From Gemmatimonadota bacterium (lineage in GTDB: Bacteria > Gemmatimonadota > Gemmatimonadetes > Longimicrobiales > Gaopeijiaceae), in NCBI GenBank assembly GCA_022823365.1, contig JAJDXG010000056.1, positions 62,001 to 126,000 on the forward strand: a stretch of 64,000 nt of DNA, written 5' to 3'. The notes beneath the pieces are model-generated. The model was not told the DNA's origin. It did not search any database and saw nothing but the letters and a program-made list of their open reading frames with translations. Both the position numbers and the translations under genes were made by a program. This document shows, piece by piece, positions 43,549 through 52,054 of this stretch (position 1 is the stretch's first letter; each line of letters opens with the position of its first letter).

Positions 43549-44838
43549 CTACGTGATCGCGAAACGAATCCCGAACAGCACCGCCACGATCACCACGGCG
43601 GCGTTCAACTCGGAGGCACGCCCCGAGAACAGCTTGATGAGCGCGTAGGCGATGAACCCCATGCCGATGCCGGTCGCGATCGAGTAGGTGAAGGGCATCG
43701 CGAGCGCGGTGACGATCGCCGGCACGCACTCGGTGAGATCGTCCCAGGGCACGTTGCGCAGCGCTCGCGCCATGATGCAGCCCACGAACAGAATGGCCGG
43801 AGCGGTCGCGAACGCCGGGATGGCGGTCGCCACCGGCGCGAGCACCAGCGCCGCCAGGAAGAGGCCCGCCACCACCACCGCGGTGAGGCCGGTGCGCCCG
43901 CCAGCCCGCACCCCGGCGGCGCTCTCGATGTAGGAGGTCGTGGTCGAGGTGCCGAGGAGCGCGCCCACCATGGTGGCCGAGCTGTCGGCGACCAGCGCCC
44001 GCTTCAGCCCCGGAATCCGCCCGTCCCTGTCGGCGAGCCCGGCCTCGTTCAACACCGCGACCAGGGTGCCGCTGGTGTCGAACAGGTCGACCATGAGGAA
44101 GGAGAACACGATCGCCACCAGCCCCACCTCGATCGCCGCCGCCACGTCCAGCTGGAACGCCGTCGGCGCCAGCGAGGGCGGGGCGGAAACGAGCGATTCG
44201 GGCGCCGGGGACAGGCCGGACGCCCATCCCACCACCGCCACCGCCAGGATGCACAGCAGCACCGCGCCCGGCAGCCCGCGGTGTTCCAGCGCCACCATGG
44301 CGAGGAAGCCCAGCACCGCCAGCAGCACCGTCCACTGGCCGAGGTCGCCGAGCGTGATCAGAGTGGCCTCGCTGTCGACCACCACCCCCGCGTTCTGCAG
44401 GGCGATAATCGCCAGGAAGAATCCGATCCCGGCCGCGATGGCCATCTTCTGCGAGCGCGGGATGCTGTCCACCACCCACTTGCGCACGGGGAGCACGGAG
44501 AGGATGAACATCAGCACACCCGACAGGAACACCGCTCCCAGCGCGACCTGCCACGCGAGCCCGAGCGTGCCCACGGCGATCGCCACGAAGTAGGCGTTCA
44601 GCCCCATCCCGGGTGCCAGCGCGATGGGGTAGTTGGCCCACAACCCCATCACAAGGCAGCCGAACGCCGAGGCGAGGCAGGTTGCCACCAGCACGGCCCC
44701 GGTGTCCATCCCCGCGCTCCCCAGGACCAGCGGGTTCACGAAGATGATGTAGGCGAGGGTCAGGAAGGTCGTGCATCCGGCCAGCACCTCGGTCCGGACG
44801 GACGATCCGCGCTCCTCAAGCTGAAAATAACTCAGCAT
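43549..44838 (-). CDS. NCS2-family purine permease, AzgA/PbuG-like
   Basis: Inner-membrane transporter of 429 residues with about 12-14 hydrophobic segments, probably taking up adenine, guanine or hypoxanthine with protons. Conserved pieces: GCTTFLTLAYIIFVNP, LAPGMGLNAYFVA, LFDTSGTLVAVL, LLGTSTTTSYIESAAGVRAGGRTGLTAVVV and PAILFVGCIMARAL. Together these place it in the AzgA branch of NCS2, not the uracil/xanthine branch. A stretch of 163 bases follows to the M24 gene with nothing I can name. It complements the salvage phosphorylase at 3424 and guaB at 60259. Confidence 0.9.
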   Translation of the reverse strand: MLSYFQLEERGSSVRTEVLAGCTTFLTLAYIIFVNPLVLGSAGMDTGAVLVATCLASAFGCLVMGLWANYPIALAPGMGLNAYFVAIAVGTLGLAWQVALGAVFLSGVLMFILSVLPVRKWVVDSIPRSQKMAIAAGIGFFLAIIALQNAGVVVDSEATLITLGDLGQWTVLLAVLGFLAMVALEHRGLPGAVLLCILAVAVVGWASGLSPAPESLVSAPPSLAPTAFQLDVAAAIEVGLVAIVFSFLMVDLFDTSGTLVAVLNEAGLADRDGRIPGLKRALVADSSATMVGALLGTSTTTSYIESAAGVRAGGRTGLTAVVVAGLFLAALVLAPVATAIPAFATAPAILFVGCIMARALRNVPWDDLTECVPAIVTALAMPFTYSIATGIGMGFIAYALIKLFSGRASELNAAVVIVAVLFGIRFAIT

Positions 44839-44934
44839 GACACCCGCTCCCGCGACCGGAAGACACTCGTCATCAGATCCGCTCCTGCAGTTGAAGGCAC
44901 GCGGCGTCGGGCCTGTTGCCGGCCCACCCGGGAG

Positions 44935-45081
44935 CTATGGACCCAGCGCCCCGATCGGGATGACACCCACCTCGCCGGGGCGCACATGACCGTAGCCGTT
45001 GGGCAGGATCACGGCCAGCGCCGAGGGCTCGCCGCGGCCGCCGCGCCTCATGCGGTCGGCCACTTTGCGCAGCGTGTGAAA
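44935..45081 (-). pseudogene. C-terminal remnant of an unidentified gene
   Basis: About 48 codons stay open on the minus strand up to TAG at 44935-44937. They read FHTLRKVADRMRRGGRG, then EPSALAVILPNGYGHVRP and GEVGVIPIGALGP. Third-codon positions are strongly G/C, as in real genes, but the frame has no start or upstream body: further upstream it runs into the tandem repeats and a stop at 45114-45116. It is plausibly the tail of a gene truncated by insertion or deletion. The parent gene is not identified. The rest of the 44839-45174 gap holds only the repeats at 45070-45161. Confidence 0.4.
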
Positions 45082-45161
45082 CGGCACGAACTCAGCGGGT
45101 GGTTCGGCAAAACCTCAGCGGGCAATTCGGCGTGAAGCCAGCGGGTGAAACGGCACGACCT
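45070..45161 (+). repeat. Four tandem 23-bp imperfect repeats, possible insertion-sequence end
   Basis: Four units in exact 23-base phase: 45070-45092, 45093-45115, 45116-45138 and 45139-45161. Each begins CAGCG and shares a G-rich core; units 1 and 4 both contain GTGAAACGGCACGA. Insertion sequences of the IS21 family commonly have such multiple terminal repeats as transposase binding sites. No transposase gene or second end is present, and the array lies 14 bases from the end of the TonB receptor gene. Confidence 0.55.
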
Positions 45162-45174
45162 GACCCGCCCTCCC

Positions 45175-47853
45175 TCAGAAGTCGTAACGCACCCTGACGA
45201 GGGCCAGTCTCCCCAGCTCCGGAGCGCCCACGAATTCCTGATGCAGGTTGTCCAGGGCGTTGTAGACGGTGAACTCAACGCGCGTATTTGTTTGAAATGG
45301 AAGCAGATAGCCAGCTGTGACGTCCACGACCTGGTAGGCGTCCACGCGCCCGCTGAAGACGCCCGAACTCATCTCGAAGGCGTCGGAGAGGCGCCAGCGC
45401 CCGTCGAGGGTCAAGCCCGCGGCGCGGTCGGTGTAGGCGAAGCCGAGAGAGCCCTTGTGGCTGGGAGCGTTGAGGGCGAGGTCGTCCGGGCCGGGGCAGT
45501 GGCCGTCGTCGTCGAAGTCGAAGCAATCCGTGTTCTGGAACGAATACCCCGCGGTCAGGCTCACCCGGTCGGACACCAGGTACTGCGCGGAGAAGTCGGC
45601 TCCCCAGTAGCTCGCCGATCCGAAGTTGCGGCTGCTGAAGACCATGTCGTGCACGTCGAACCCGTCCGGCGTGACCACTCCCAGCGGCACGGACACCAGC
45701 CCCGCGGCCAGTTCGGTCATCTGTCCGGGCGTGACCAGCCCCGCCTGAACCAGCGGGCCGAGCCGGCTCTGCAGGAACGCGCCGGTCGAGGCCGGGTCCA
45801 GGAAGACGTTGGGCGACTCCACCTTCAGCGCGCCGACGAAGTTCTCGACGTTGGCGTGGTACACGTCGGCGGCGAGCCTCACGCGGTCCTGAATCAGCCC
45901 CTTGTACCCGGCCTCGATCGTATTGAAGGTGGTCGCGACGAGGGGAGGAACCGCTCTTGGTCCCGGATCGAGGGGGAAGATGTCGCCGCCCTCGGCGCCG
46001 AGCGCGTTCGGATCGAACCGCCGGAAGACCGTGCCCAACGCCGGGTCGCCGGGGCGATTCCCTGGCCCCATCAGGAGCGGGTGAAGCATCTCCGGCGCGA
46101 ACTGCGTCATCAGCGCGTCCCAGAACGGCGCGGCGTTGGCAGGGAGCTGGCCCGGCATGAAGGGCGATCGCATGCAGTAGTCCATCAACCCGCCGGCGCA
46201 GCGGTCCGAGAAGCTCATGCCGCCGCCCGGGACGCCGAAGGCGCGCAGGGTATAGCCGATGCCCGGGACGATCGGAAGCCTCCCCGAAGCGATGTCGAGG
46301 AAGAGCGCCGACGTGGAGGGGTTCGCGAAGGCGCGGTTGTAGGTCAGGCGCAGGTTGTGGCCTTCGGCGGGACGGAAGACGAGCGCGGCCCGCGGCGAGA
46401 TGTTCAAGCCGGTCAGGCGGTTGTGATCGTCGACCCGAAACGCGGTCACCAGGTCGAATCGGTCCCCGAGCCGCGTCTCGGAGTGCAGGTAGGCGCCCGC
46501 CTCCACGAGGACGTCGTCGTCTTCGTTACGCCCGTAGATGGTGCCCTGGGAGCGGGGCTCGATGCGCTGCCAGTCGATCCCGTAGGTGAAGCTCTGGCGG
46601 GTGCCGAGATCCAGGCCGTGCTGAAGCTGGGCGGCCATGGTGCGCGAGCGGTCGACGATGAGATCCCCGCTGCGCAGCAGGTAGCTGTTGTGGCCCGAAT
46701 GCGTCTGATTGAGGAAGAACTGCCCGAAGAAGCGTCCCTTCAGCAGCCGCGCCTGGGCGTAGCGGTACTGCCAGTCATGGGTCTGAGAGGAGCCGATGGA
46801 AGTGAGGTTGATGCTGCTCAGCGAGTTGTTGAGTCCGCCCGAGACGATGAACTCGCCGTCGTCCGCGAAGCGATAGTCCGCCCGCACGTCGCCGAAGAAG
46901 CGCTCGTTGAGCGGATTGCGGATCCCGATGCGCGGATGATCGGGCTCTGCCGCGCGTGCCTGAACCTCCCACGGGTCCTCGTACTCCCAGTCTTCGCCAC
47001 GGAGATACTGGCCCGATACCTTGAACCCGAACCGGTCGGAGACCGCGTGCGCGCTGCGCAGCAGGAACTGCACGACCGACCTCTCGCCGCCGCCGAGCGT
47101 GACGGTCGTCCCCGGCCTGTCGATCGGCGACCAGGTGATGATGTGCATCACGCCCTCGGCCGCGTTGGGCCCGTAGAGCGCCGCGCCCGGGCCGCGCGCC
47201 AGCTCGATGCGCTCGATATCCATGTCGGTGGTCGGGATCATGTTGATGGCGTTGATCCTGAGCGCCGGGATGCGCGCATAGCGGTTGTCGACGATGCTGA
47301 GAAGACGTCCGGACGCCACGTTGTTGAAGCCGCGCACGACCGCGTAGCTCTGGGTGAGACCGGTGCTGGCGAGGTCGACTCCCGGGAGCGTCCTGACGTG
47401 GTCTGCGGGGGTTCGCGCGATGATGCGGGAGATCTGCTGGTTGGTCAGGGTGGAGACGGAGGCCGGGGCGTCGAGTTCCTTTTCCTCCCGGCGCGACACG
47501 GTCACCACCAGTTGGTTGAGCACCAGCGCGCGCGACCGGAGCTGGATGGCGACCGAGGCCGTTGCTCCGGCCTCCACGGTCACACCGTCCGTGCGCGAGG
47601 ACTCGTGCCCGATGAGGGTGACCAGAAGGGAGTGAGTGCCGGCCGGCACGGAGACGCGGAATTCGCCGGCCGCGTCGGTCACCGAGGAGGTGGCCGTCTC
47701 ACCCAGAACCTCCACGGCGGCGGATGCCAGCGGCGCCCCGGTCTCCATGTCCGTCACTCGGCCGGCGATGGCGCCCTCCTGGGCTTCCAGTTGAACCGCC
47801 GTGAGGATGAGCGCGAACAGGGCACTCATCGGGAGTCTGCGCCGGGCTTGCAT
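45175..47853 (-). CDS. TonB-dependent outer-membrane receptor
   Basis: Outer-membrane transporter of 892 residues. The signal peptide (SALFALILTAVQLEAQ) is followed by a carboxypeptidase-regulatory-like domain (about 25-108, IAGRVTDMETGAPLASAAVEVLG), a plug domain with VSRREEKELDAPASVSTLT and RIELARGPGAALYGPNAAEGVMHIIT, and the barrel, which ends VRVRYDF. The plug resembles siderophore or vitamin receptors rather than SusC. An internal segment includes several Cys in a long extracellular loop (DRCAGGLMDYC). It faces the DUF1592 gene divergently across 256 bases, so the two may be regulated together. Substrate unknown. Confidence 0.92.
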   Translation of the reverse strand: MQARRRLPMSALFALILTAVQLEAQEGAIAGRVTDMETGAPLASAAVEVLGETATSSVTDAAGEFRVSVPAGTHSLLVTLIGHESSRTDGVTVEAGATASVAIQLRSRALVLNQLVVTVSRREEKELDAPASVSTLTNQQISRIIARTPADHVRTLPGVDLASTGLTQSYAVVRGFNNVASGRLLSIVDNRYARIPALRINAINMIPTTDMDIERIELARGPGAALYGPNAAEGVMHIITWSPIDRPGTTVTLGGGERSVVQFLLRSAHAVSDRFGFKVSGQYLRGEDWEYEDPWEVQARAAEPDHPRIGIRNPLNERFFGDVRADYRFADDGEFIVSGGLNNSLSSINLTSIGSSQTHDWQYRYAQARLLKGRFFGQFFLNQTHSGHNSYLLRSGDLIVDRSRTMAAQLQHGLDLGTRQSFTYGIDWQRIEPRSQGTIYGRNEDDDVLVEAGAYLHSETRLGDRFDLVTAFRVDDHNRLTGLNISPRAALVFRPAEGHNLRLTYNRAFANPSTSALFLDIASGRLPIVPGIGYTLRAFGVPGGGMSFSDRCAGGLMDYCMRSPFMPGQLPANAAPFWDALMTQFAPEMLHPLLMGPGNRPGDPALGTVFRRFDPNALGAEGGDIFPLDPGPRAVPPLVATTFNTIEAGYKGLIQDRVRLAADVYHANVENFVGALKVESPNVFLDPASTGAFLQSRLGPLVQAGLVTPGQMTELAAGLVSVPLGVVTPDGFDVHDMVFSSRNFGSASYWGADFSAQYLVSDRVSLTAGYSFQNTDCFDFDDDGHCPGPDDLALNAPSHKGSLGFAYTDRAAGLTLDGRWRLSDAFEMSSGVFSGRVDAYQVVDVTAGYLLPFQTNTRVEFTVYNALDNLHQEFVGAPELGRLALVRVRYDF

Positions 47854-48109
47854 CGGTCCTCGTCACCTCCGTCTGCGCGTCGGAATCATCGTGCAAAGAG
47901 ACGGGCTGCCGGAGACCCCGGCAAGCTGCCTCGCGGCCTCGCGCGGACGGACCTCGCAGGGTTCGTCAGCCGCGGTCTCCCCCCGGGATTGTGCGCCACG
48001 ACCGTCAGCGAGTGACGCGGCACCGGCGCTCTCAACCTTTTCCCGCTGGCAGGCTTCGTTAAGTTAGAGGGTTGCTCGGGGCGAGTGCCCGCTTCAGGGA
48101 GGAGACGTG

Positions 48110-50578
48110 ATGAGGTTTCTGGCCGCCGCGGTGGCGCTGGGGGGTGTGCTGCTGGTCGCGGAAGGAGCGCGCGACGCGGCGTCCGCCGGCTTACCCGACG
48201 TGACATATGGGTCTGCCCTGGATGCATATCCCGCATACGGCGACGCCCATCCGGTTCTCCCTGCCGACCTGGGCTCCACCCCGGTCGAAGACGTCGTCGA
48301 GCGCTACTGCACCCGCTGCCACAGCGAGCGCCGCATGCGCGGCAACCTGTCGCTGGAGGGATTCGACGTCACCCGCGCCGACGAGAACGCGGAGGTTGCC
48401 GAGCGCATGATCCGCAAGCTGCGCGCGGGCATGATGCCGCCGCCCGGCTCGCGCCGCCCCACCGAGGACACCCTCACCGCGCTCGCGCAGTACCTGGAGG
48501 ACGTGGTGGACGAGGCGGCGGCCGCCCGCCCGTATGCGGGCACCCGCCCCTTCCAGCGCCTCAACCGGGCCGAGTACGCCCGCGTCATCCACGACCTGCT
48601 CGGCCTCACGGTCGACCCGGAGGACTGGCTGCCGCCCGACCGCATCAGCGAGAGCTTCGACAACAACGCCGAGGCCCAGACCCTCACCCCCACCCTGATG
48701 GACGCCTACCTGGCCGCCGCCAGCGACATCGCGCGCCGCGCCATCGGCGACCGCGACGCGGCAACCACGTCGGTTACCTACGGCAACCCGCCCTCCGTGT
48801 CCCAGCACGAATGGGAGCGGGTCGAAGGGGCGCCCTTCGGCACCCGCGGAGGCGTGAGCGTCCTGCATTCCTTCCCCGCGGACGGGGAATACATCTTCTC
48901 GATGAGCTTCATGTCCGGATGGGGTGAGCGCGACCACGACATCGACATCTCCGTCAACGGGGAGCGGGTGGCGCTGCTGCGCTACGGGGGCGACATCGAC
49001 TTCCAGGGGCGCAAGGGCTTCCCGGTGCGCACCGACCCCATCCCCCTGCGCGCGGGTGAGCACCGCCTCACGGCCGCCTTCATCCGCCGGATGGACGGCC
49101 CCTACGAGGACCTGATCCGCCCCAACGACTGGTCGCTGACCGGCACCGAGACCAGCTACGGGACCACTTCGCTCCCGCACATGATGAGCCTGACGGTCGA
49201 AGGGCCGCACAACACCACGGGCGTGTCCGACTTCGACGCCCGGCGGCGGGTTTTCTCCTGCCGGCCCACGGCGGCCGCCGAGGAGCGGCCCTGCGCCCGC
49301 GAGATCGTTTCCCGGCTCGCCGCGGAAGCCTACGGCCGCGACGTGAACGACGGCGAGGTGAGCGATCTGCTCGTCTTCTACGAGATGGGTTCCGAGGACG
49401 GGGGCTTCGAAGCCGGCGTGCGGACGGCGCTCGAGGCGATCCTCTCGAGTCCGCATTTCCTCTTCCGCATGGAGCGGGAGCCGGAGGATGTGGCGCCCGG
49501 AGAGATCTATCCGCTCGCAGACGAAGACCTTGCGGCGCGCCTGTCCTTCTTCCTGTGGGGTACCGGTCCGGACCCCGAGCTGGTGGCCGCGGCCCGCGAT
49601 GGGGCGCTGTCAGATCCGGTCCGGCTCGAGGGCCAGGCGCGCCGGCTGCTGGCCGATCCCCGTTCGGAGGCGCTGGCCACCCGTTTCGCTTCCCTGTGGC
49701 TGCGCCTGCAGGACGTGGAGCTGGTCAGCCCGGACGCGTTCCGCTTCCCCAACTACAGCCGCCAGTTCGCCGATGCAATGCGGCGCGAGAGCGAGCTCTT
49801 CTTCCACAACCTGATCCGCGAGGACCGCAGCCTGCTGGAGCTCTACAGCGCCGACTACACCTTCGTGAACGAGCGGCTGGCGCGTCATTACGGCATCCAG
49901 GGCGTGCAGGGCGAGGCCTTCCGTCGCGTGGGCTATCCCGACGATCGCCGGCGCGGCATCCTGGGCCACGGCAGCATGCTCGTCCAGACCTCGCTCGGAA
50001 ACCGCACGTCGCCGGTGCTGCGCGGCTTGTGGGTGATGGAGGTGCTGCTGGGTACGCCGCCTCCGCCGCCTCCCCCCGGCATCCCCGACCTCGAGGAGAC
50101 CGCGAGCGCGCGTGACGGCAAAGCCCTGACCACGCGCGAGCGGCTGGAGGCCCACCGCGACAATCCGGACTGCGCCTCCTGTCACGAACTCATCGACCCC
50201 ATCGGGCTGGCGCTCGACAACTTCGACGTGACCGGCCAGTGGCGCATCCGCGAAGAGGGCACGCCGCTCGACACCAGGAGCACCTACTACGACGGCACCG
50301 AGATCGAGACCCCGGCGGATCTTTCTCGCGTCCTGCTCAAGCGCCCCATTCCGCTGGTGCGCCAGTTCACGCAGAGCCTGATGGCGTATGCGCTCGGACG
50401 GGGCATCGGGTATCAGGACCAGCCTGCCGTCCGCGCCATCGCGCGCGAGGCCGGGCGGAACGACTATCGCATGTCGTCCTTCATCGTCGGAGTGGTGATG
50501 AGCGACGCGTTCCGCATGAAGCAGGCACTGGCGCTCGCCGATGGCGAGAACAGCGGGGCCCGGGATACATTCAACTGA
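48110..50578 (+). CDS. Exported DUF1587/1595/1592/1588/1585 protein with heme-type motifs
   Basis: An 822-residue exported protein of the kind abundant in planctomycetes, acidobacteria and gemmatimonads. After the signal peptide (FLAAAVALGGVLLVAEGARDA) the first CxxCH, CTRCH at residues 67-71, sits in a cytochrome-c-like part. Then come DUF1587 (RLNRAEYARVIHDLLGL), a carbohydrate-binding-like beta region, DUF1595 (REIVSRLAAEAYGR), DUF1592 (RLSFFLWGTGPD), DUF1588 with the second CASCH at 687-691 and PIGLALDNFD, and DUF1585 at the end. The start at ATG 48110 has GGGAGGAG upstream. The biochemical role of the family is unknown; it may bind heme and polysaccharide. Confidence 0.88.
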   Translation: MRFLAAAVALGGVLLVAEGARDAASAGLPDVTYGSALDAYPAYGDAHPVLPADLGSTPVEDVVERYCTRCHSERRMRGNLSLEGFDVTRADENAEVAERMIRKLRAGMMPPPGSRRPTEDTLTALAQYLEDVVDEAAAARPYAGTRPFQRLNRAEYARVIHDLLGLTVDPEDWLPPDRISESFDNNAEAQTLTPTLMDAYLAAASDIARRAIGDRDAATTSVTYGNPPSVSQHEWERVEGAPFGTRGGVSVLHSFPADGEYIFSMSFMSGWGERDHDIDISVNGERVALLRYGGDIDFQGRKGFPVRTDPIPLRAGEHRLTAAFIRRMDGPYEDLIRPNDWSLTGTETSYGTTSLPHMMSLTVEGPHNTTGVSDFDARRRVFSCRPTAAAEERPCAREIVSRLAAEAYGRDVNDGEVSDLLVFYEMGSEDGGFEAGVRTALEAILSSPHFLFRMEREPEDVAPGEIYPLADEDLAARLSFFLWGTGPDPELVAAARDGALSDPVRLEGQARRLLADPRSEALATRFASLWLRLQDVELVSPDAFRFPNYSRQFADAMRRESELFFHNLIREDRSLLELYSADYTFVNERLARHYGIQGVQGEAFRRVGYPDDRRRGILGHGSMLVQTSLGNRTSPVLRGLWVMEVLLGTPPPPPPPGIPDLEETASARDGKALTTRERLEAHRDNPDCASCHELIDPIGLALDNFDVTGQWRIREEGTPLDTRSTYYDGTEIETPADLSRVLLKRPIPLVRQFTQSLMAYALGRGIGYQDQPAVRAIAREAGRNDYRMSSFIVGVVMSDAFRMKQALALADGENSGARDTFN

Positions 50579-50656
50579 TATGACCGCGAACTGCGCGCTC
50601 GTCCGTGGCCACCACGGGCGGACCCGCGTCCATCATCCTTCATCCTGGATCGTGGC

Positions 50657-52054
50657 ATGCATGTTCTGACCAGCAAGGCTCTTCCGCGACGCACCTTCCT
50701 GCGCGGGGCGGGCGCCACCCTCTCGCTTCCGCTGCTCGACGCCATGATTCCCGCCGGTATTGCGGGCGGGCGCGCGGCCGGCGAGCCGACACGCCTGATC
50801 TGCATCGAGGAGGTGCACGGCGTCGCCGGCTGCAACGAGTGGGGCGCCAGGCAGCATCTCTTCGCCCCCGTCACCCAGGGGCGGGACTTCGAGCTCAGCG
50901 ACATCAACGTGCTGAAGGGGCTCGAGCGGTGGCGTGACTACATGACCATCATCAGCAACACCGACGTGCGCATGGCGGAGGCCTTCGCGCCGCCGGAGGT
51001 GGGCGGCGACCACTTCCGCTCCAGCGCGGTGTTCCTGACGCAGTCCCACCCCAAGCAGACCCAGGGGTCCGACATCTACTGCGGCACCTCGCTGGATCAG
51101 TTGCACGCCCAGCGCTTCGGGCAGGACACGGTGCTGCCTTCGCTCCAGCTTTCCATCGAGCCCACGGACGCGGGGGGCGGCTGCGACTACAACTACTCGT
51201 GCTCGTACATGGACTCGATCAGTTGGGCATCGCCCGACCTGCCGCTGCCGATGATCCGCAGCCCGCGCGCCGCGTTCGACATGCTCTTCGGGGCCGGCGG
51301 GAGCGCCGACGAGCGGGCACGGCGGCGGCGGACCCACGGGAGCATCCTTGACTGGGTCGCCGGTGAGGTGGCCGACCTGCGGCGCCAGTTGGGCGCGGTC
51401 GACCTGCAGCGGGTGGACCGCTACCTGGATAGCGTCCGCGAGATCGAGCGGCGCATCGAGCGGGTGGAGGAGCGCAACACCAGCGGGGCTCCGCGGGAGC
51501 TGCCCGGCGCTCCCCCGGGCGTGCCCGACTCCTTTGAGGAGCACATGCGCCTCTTCTTCGACCTGCAGGTGCTGGCCTTCGAGACGGACGCCACGCGCGT
51601 GGCCGCGCTCAAAATGGGACGGGACGCGTCCAACAGGAGGTTCCCGGAGAGCGGTTCGGACCGGGCCTTCCATCCCGCCTCGCACCACGGCGGCAACGAG
51701 GAGGCCATCCTCGAGTTCAACACGATCTGCCAGTGGCGCACGGGACAGCTGGCGTACTTCCTGGAGCGGCTGCAGGAGACGATGGACGGGGAGATGAGCC
51801 TGCTGGACCGGTCCATGGTCATCTGGGGCTCGCCGATGGGCGACGCCAACCTGCACAACCACCGGCGGTGCCCGCTGGTGATCATGGGCGGGGCCAACGG
51901 CCAGCTCGAGGGCAACCTGCACCTCAAGGCCCCGGACGGCACGCCCATGGCCAACGTGTTCACCACGCTGCTGCACAAGCTCGGCCACGAGGATCTGATG
52001 ACGTTCGGGGATGCAACCGGCGAGTTCTCCCTGACCGTGCCGGTGACCTCATGA
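50657..52054 (+). CDS. DUF1552 protein, Tat-exported
   Basis: 465 residues. A twin-arginine signal with Arg11-Arg12 (PRRTFLRGAGATLSLPLLDA) sends the folded protein to the periplasm. The rest matches the DUF1552 pattern: WGARQHLFAPV, NTDVRMAEAFAPPEVGGDHFRSS, LQLSIEPTDAGGGCDYNYSCSYM and FHPASHHGGN. The end, MVIWGSPMGDANLHNHRRCPLVIMGG, recalls alkaline-phosphatase-like proteins of the DUF1501 kind. It follows the DUF1592 gene by 78 bases, the usual pairing of these families, and overlaps the ankyrin gene by ATGA. Confidence 0.9.
   Translation: MHVLTSKALPRRTFLRGAGATLSLPLLDAMIPAGIAGGRAAGEPTRLICIEEVHGVAGCNEWGARQHLFAPVTQGRDFELSDINVLKGLERWRDYMTIISNTDVRMAEAFAPPEVGGDHFRSSAVFLTQSHPKQTQGSDIYCGTSLDQLHAQRFGQDTVLPSLQLSIEPTDAGGGCDYNYSCSYMDSISWASPDLPLPMIRSPRAAFDMLFGAGGSADERARRRRTHGSILDWVAGEVADLRRQLGAVDLQRVDRYLDSVREIERRIERVEERNTSGAPRELPGAPPGVPDSFEEHMRLFFDLQVLAFETDATRVAALKMGRDASNRRFPESGSDRAFHPASHHGGNEEAILEFNTICQWRTGQLAYFLERLQETMDGEMSLLDRSMVIWGSPMGDANLHNHRRCPLVIMGGANGQLEGNLHLKAPDGTPMANVFTTLLHKLGHEDLMTFGDATGEFSLTVPVTS

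Noticed and set aside
45070-45161. Tandem repeats as a CRISPR array
   Set aside because: The 23-bp units abut directly with no spacers and there are no cas genes nearby.
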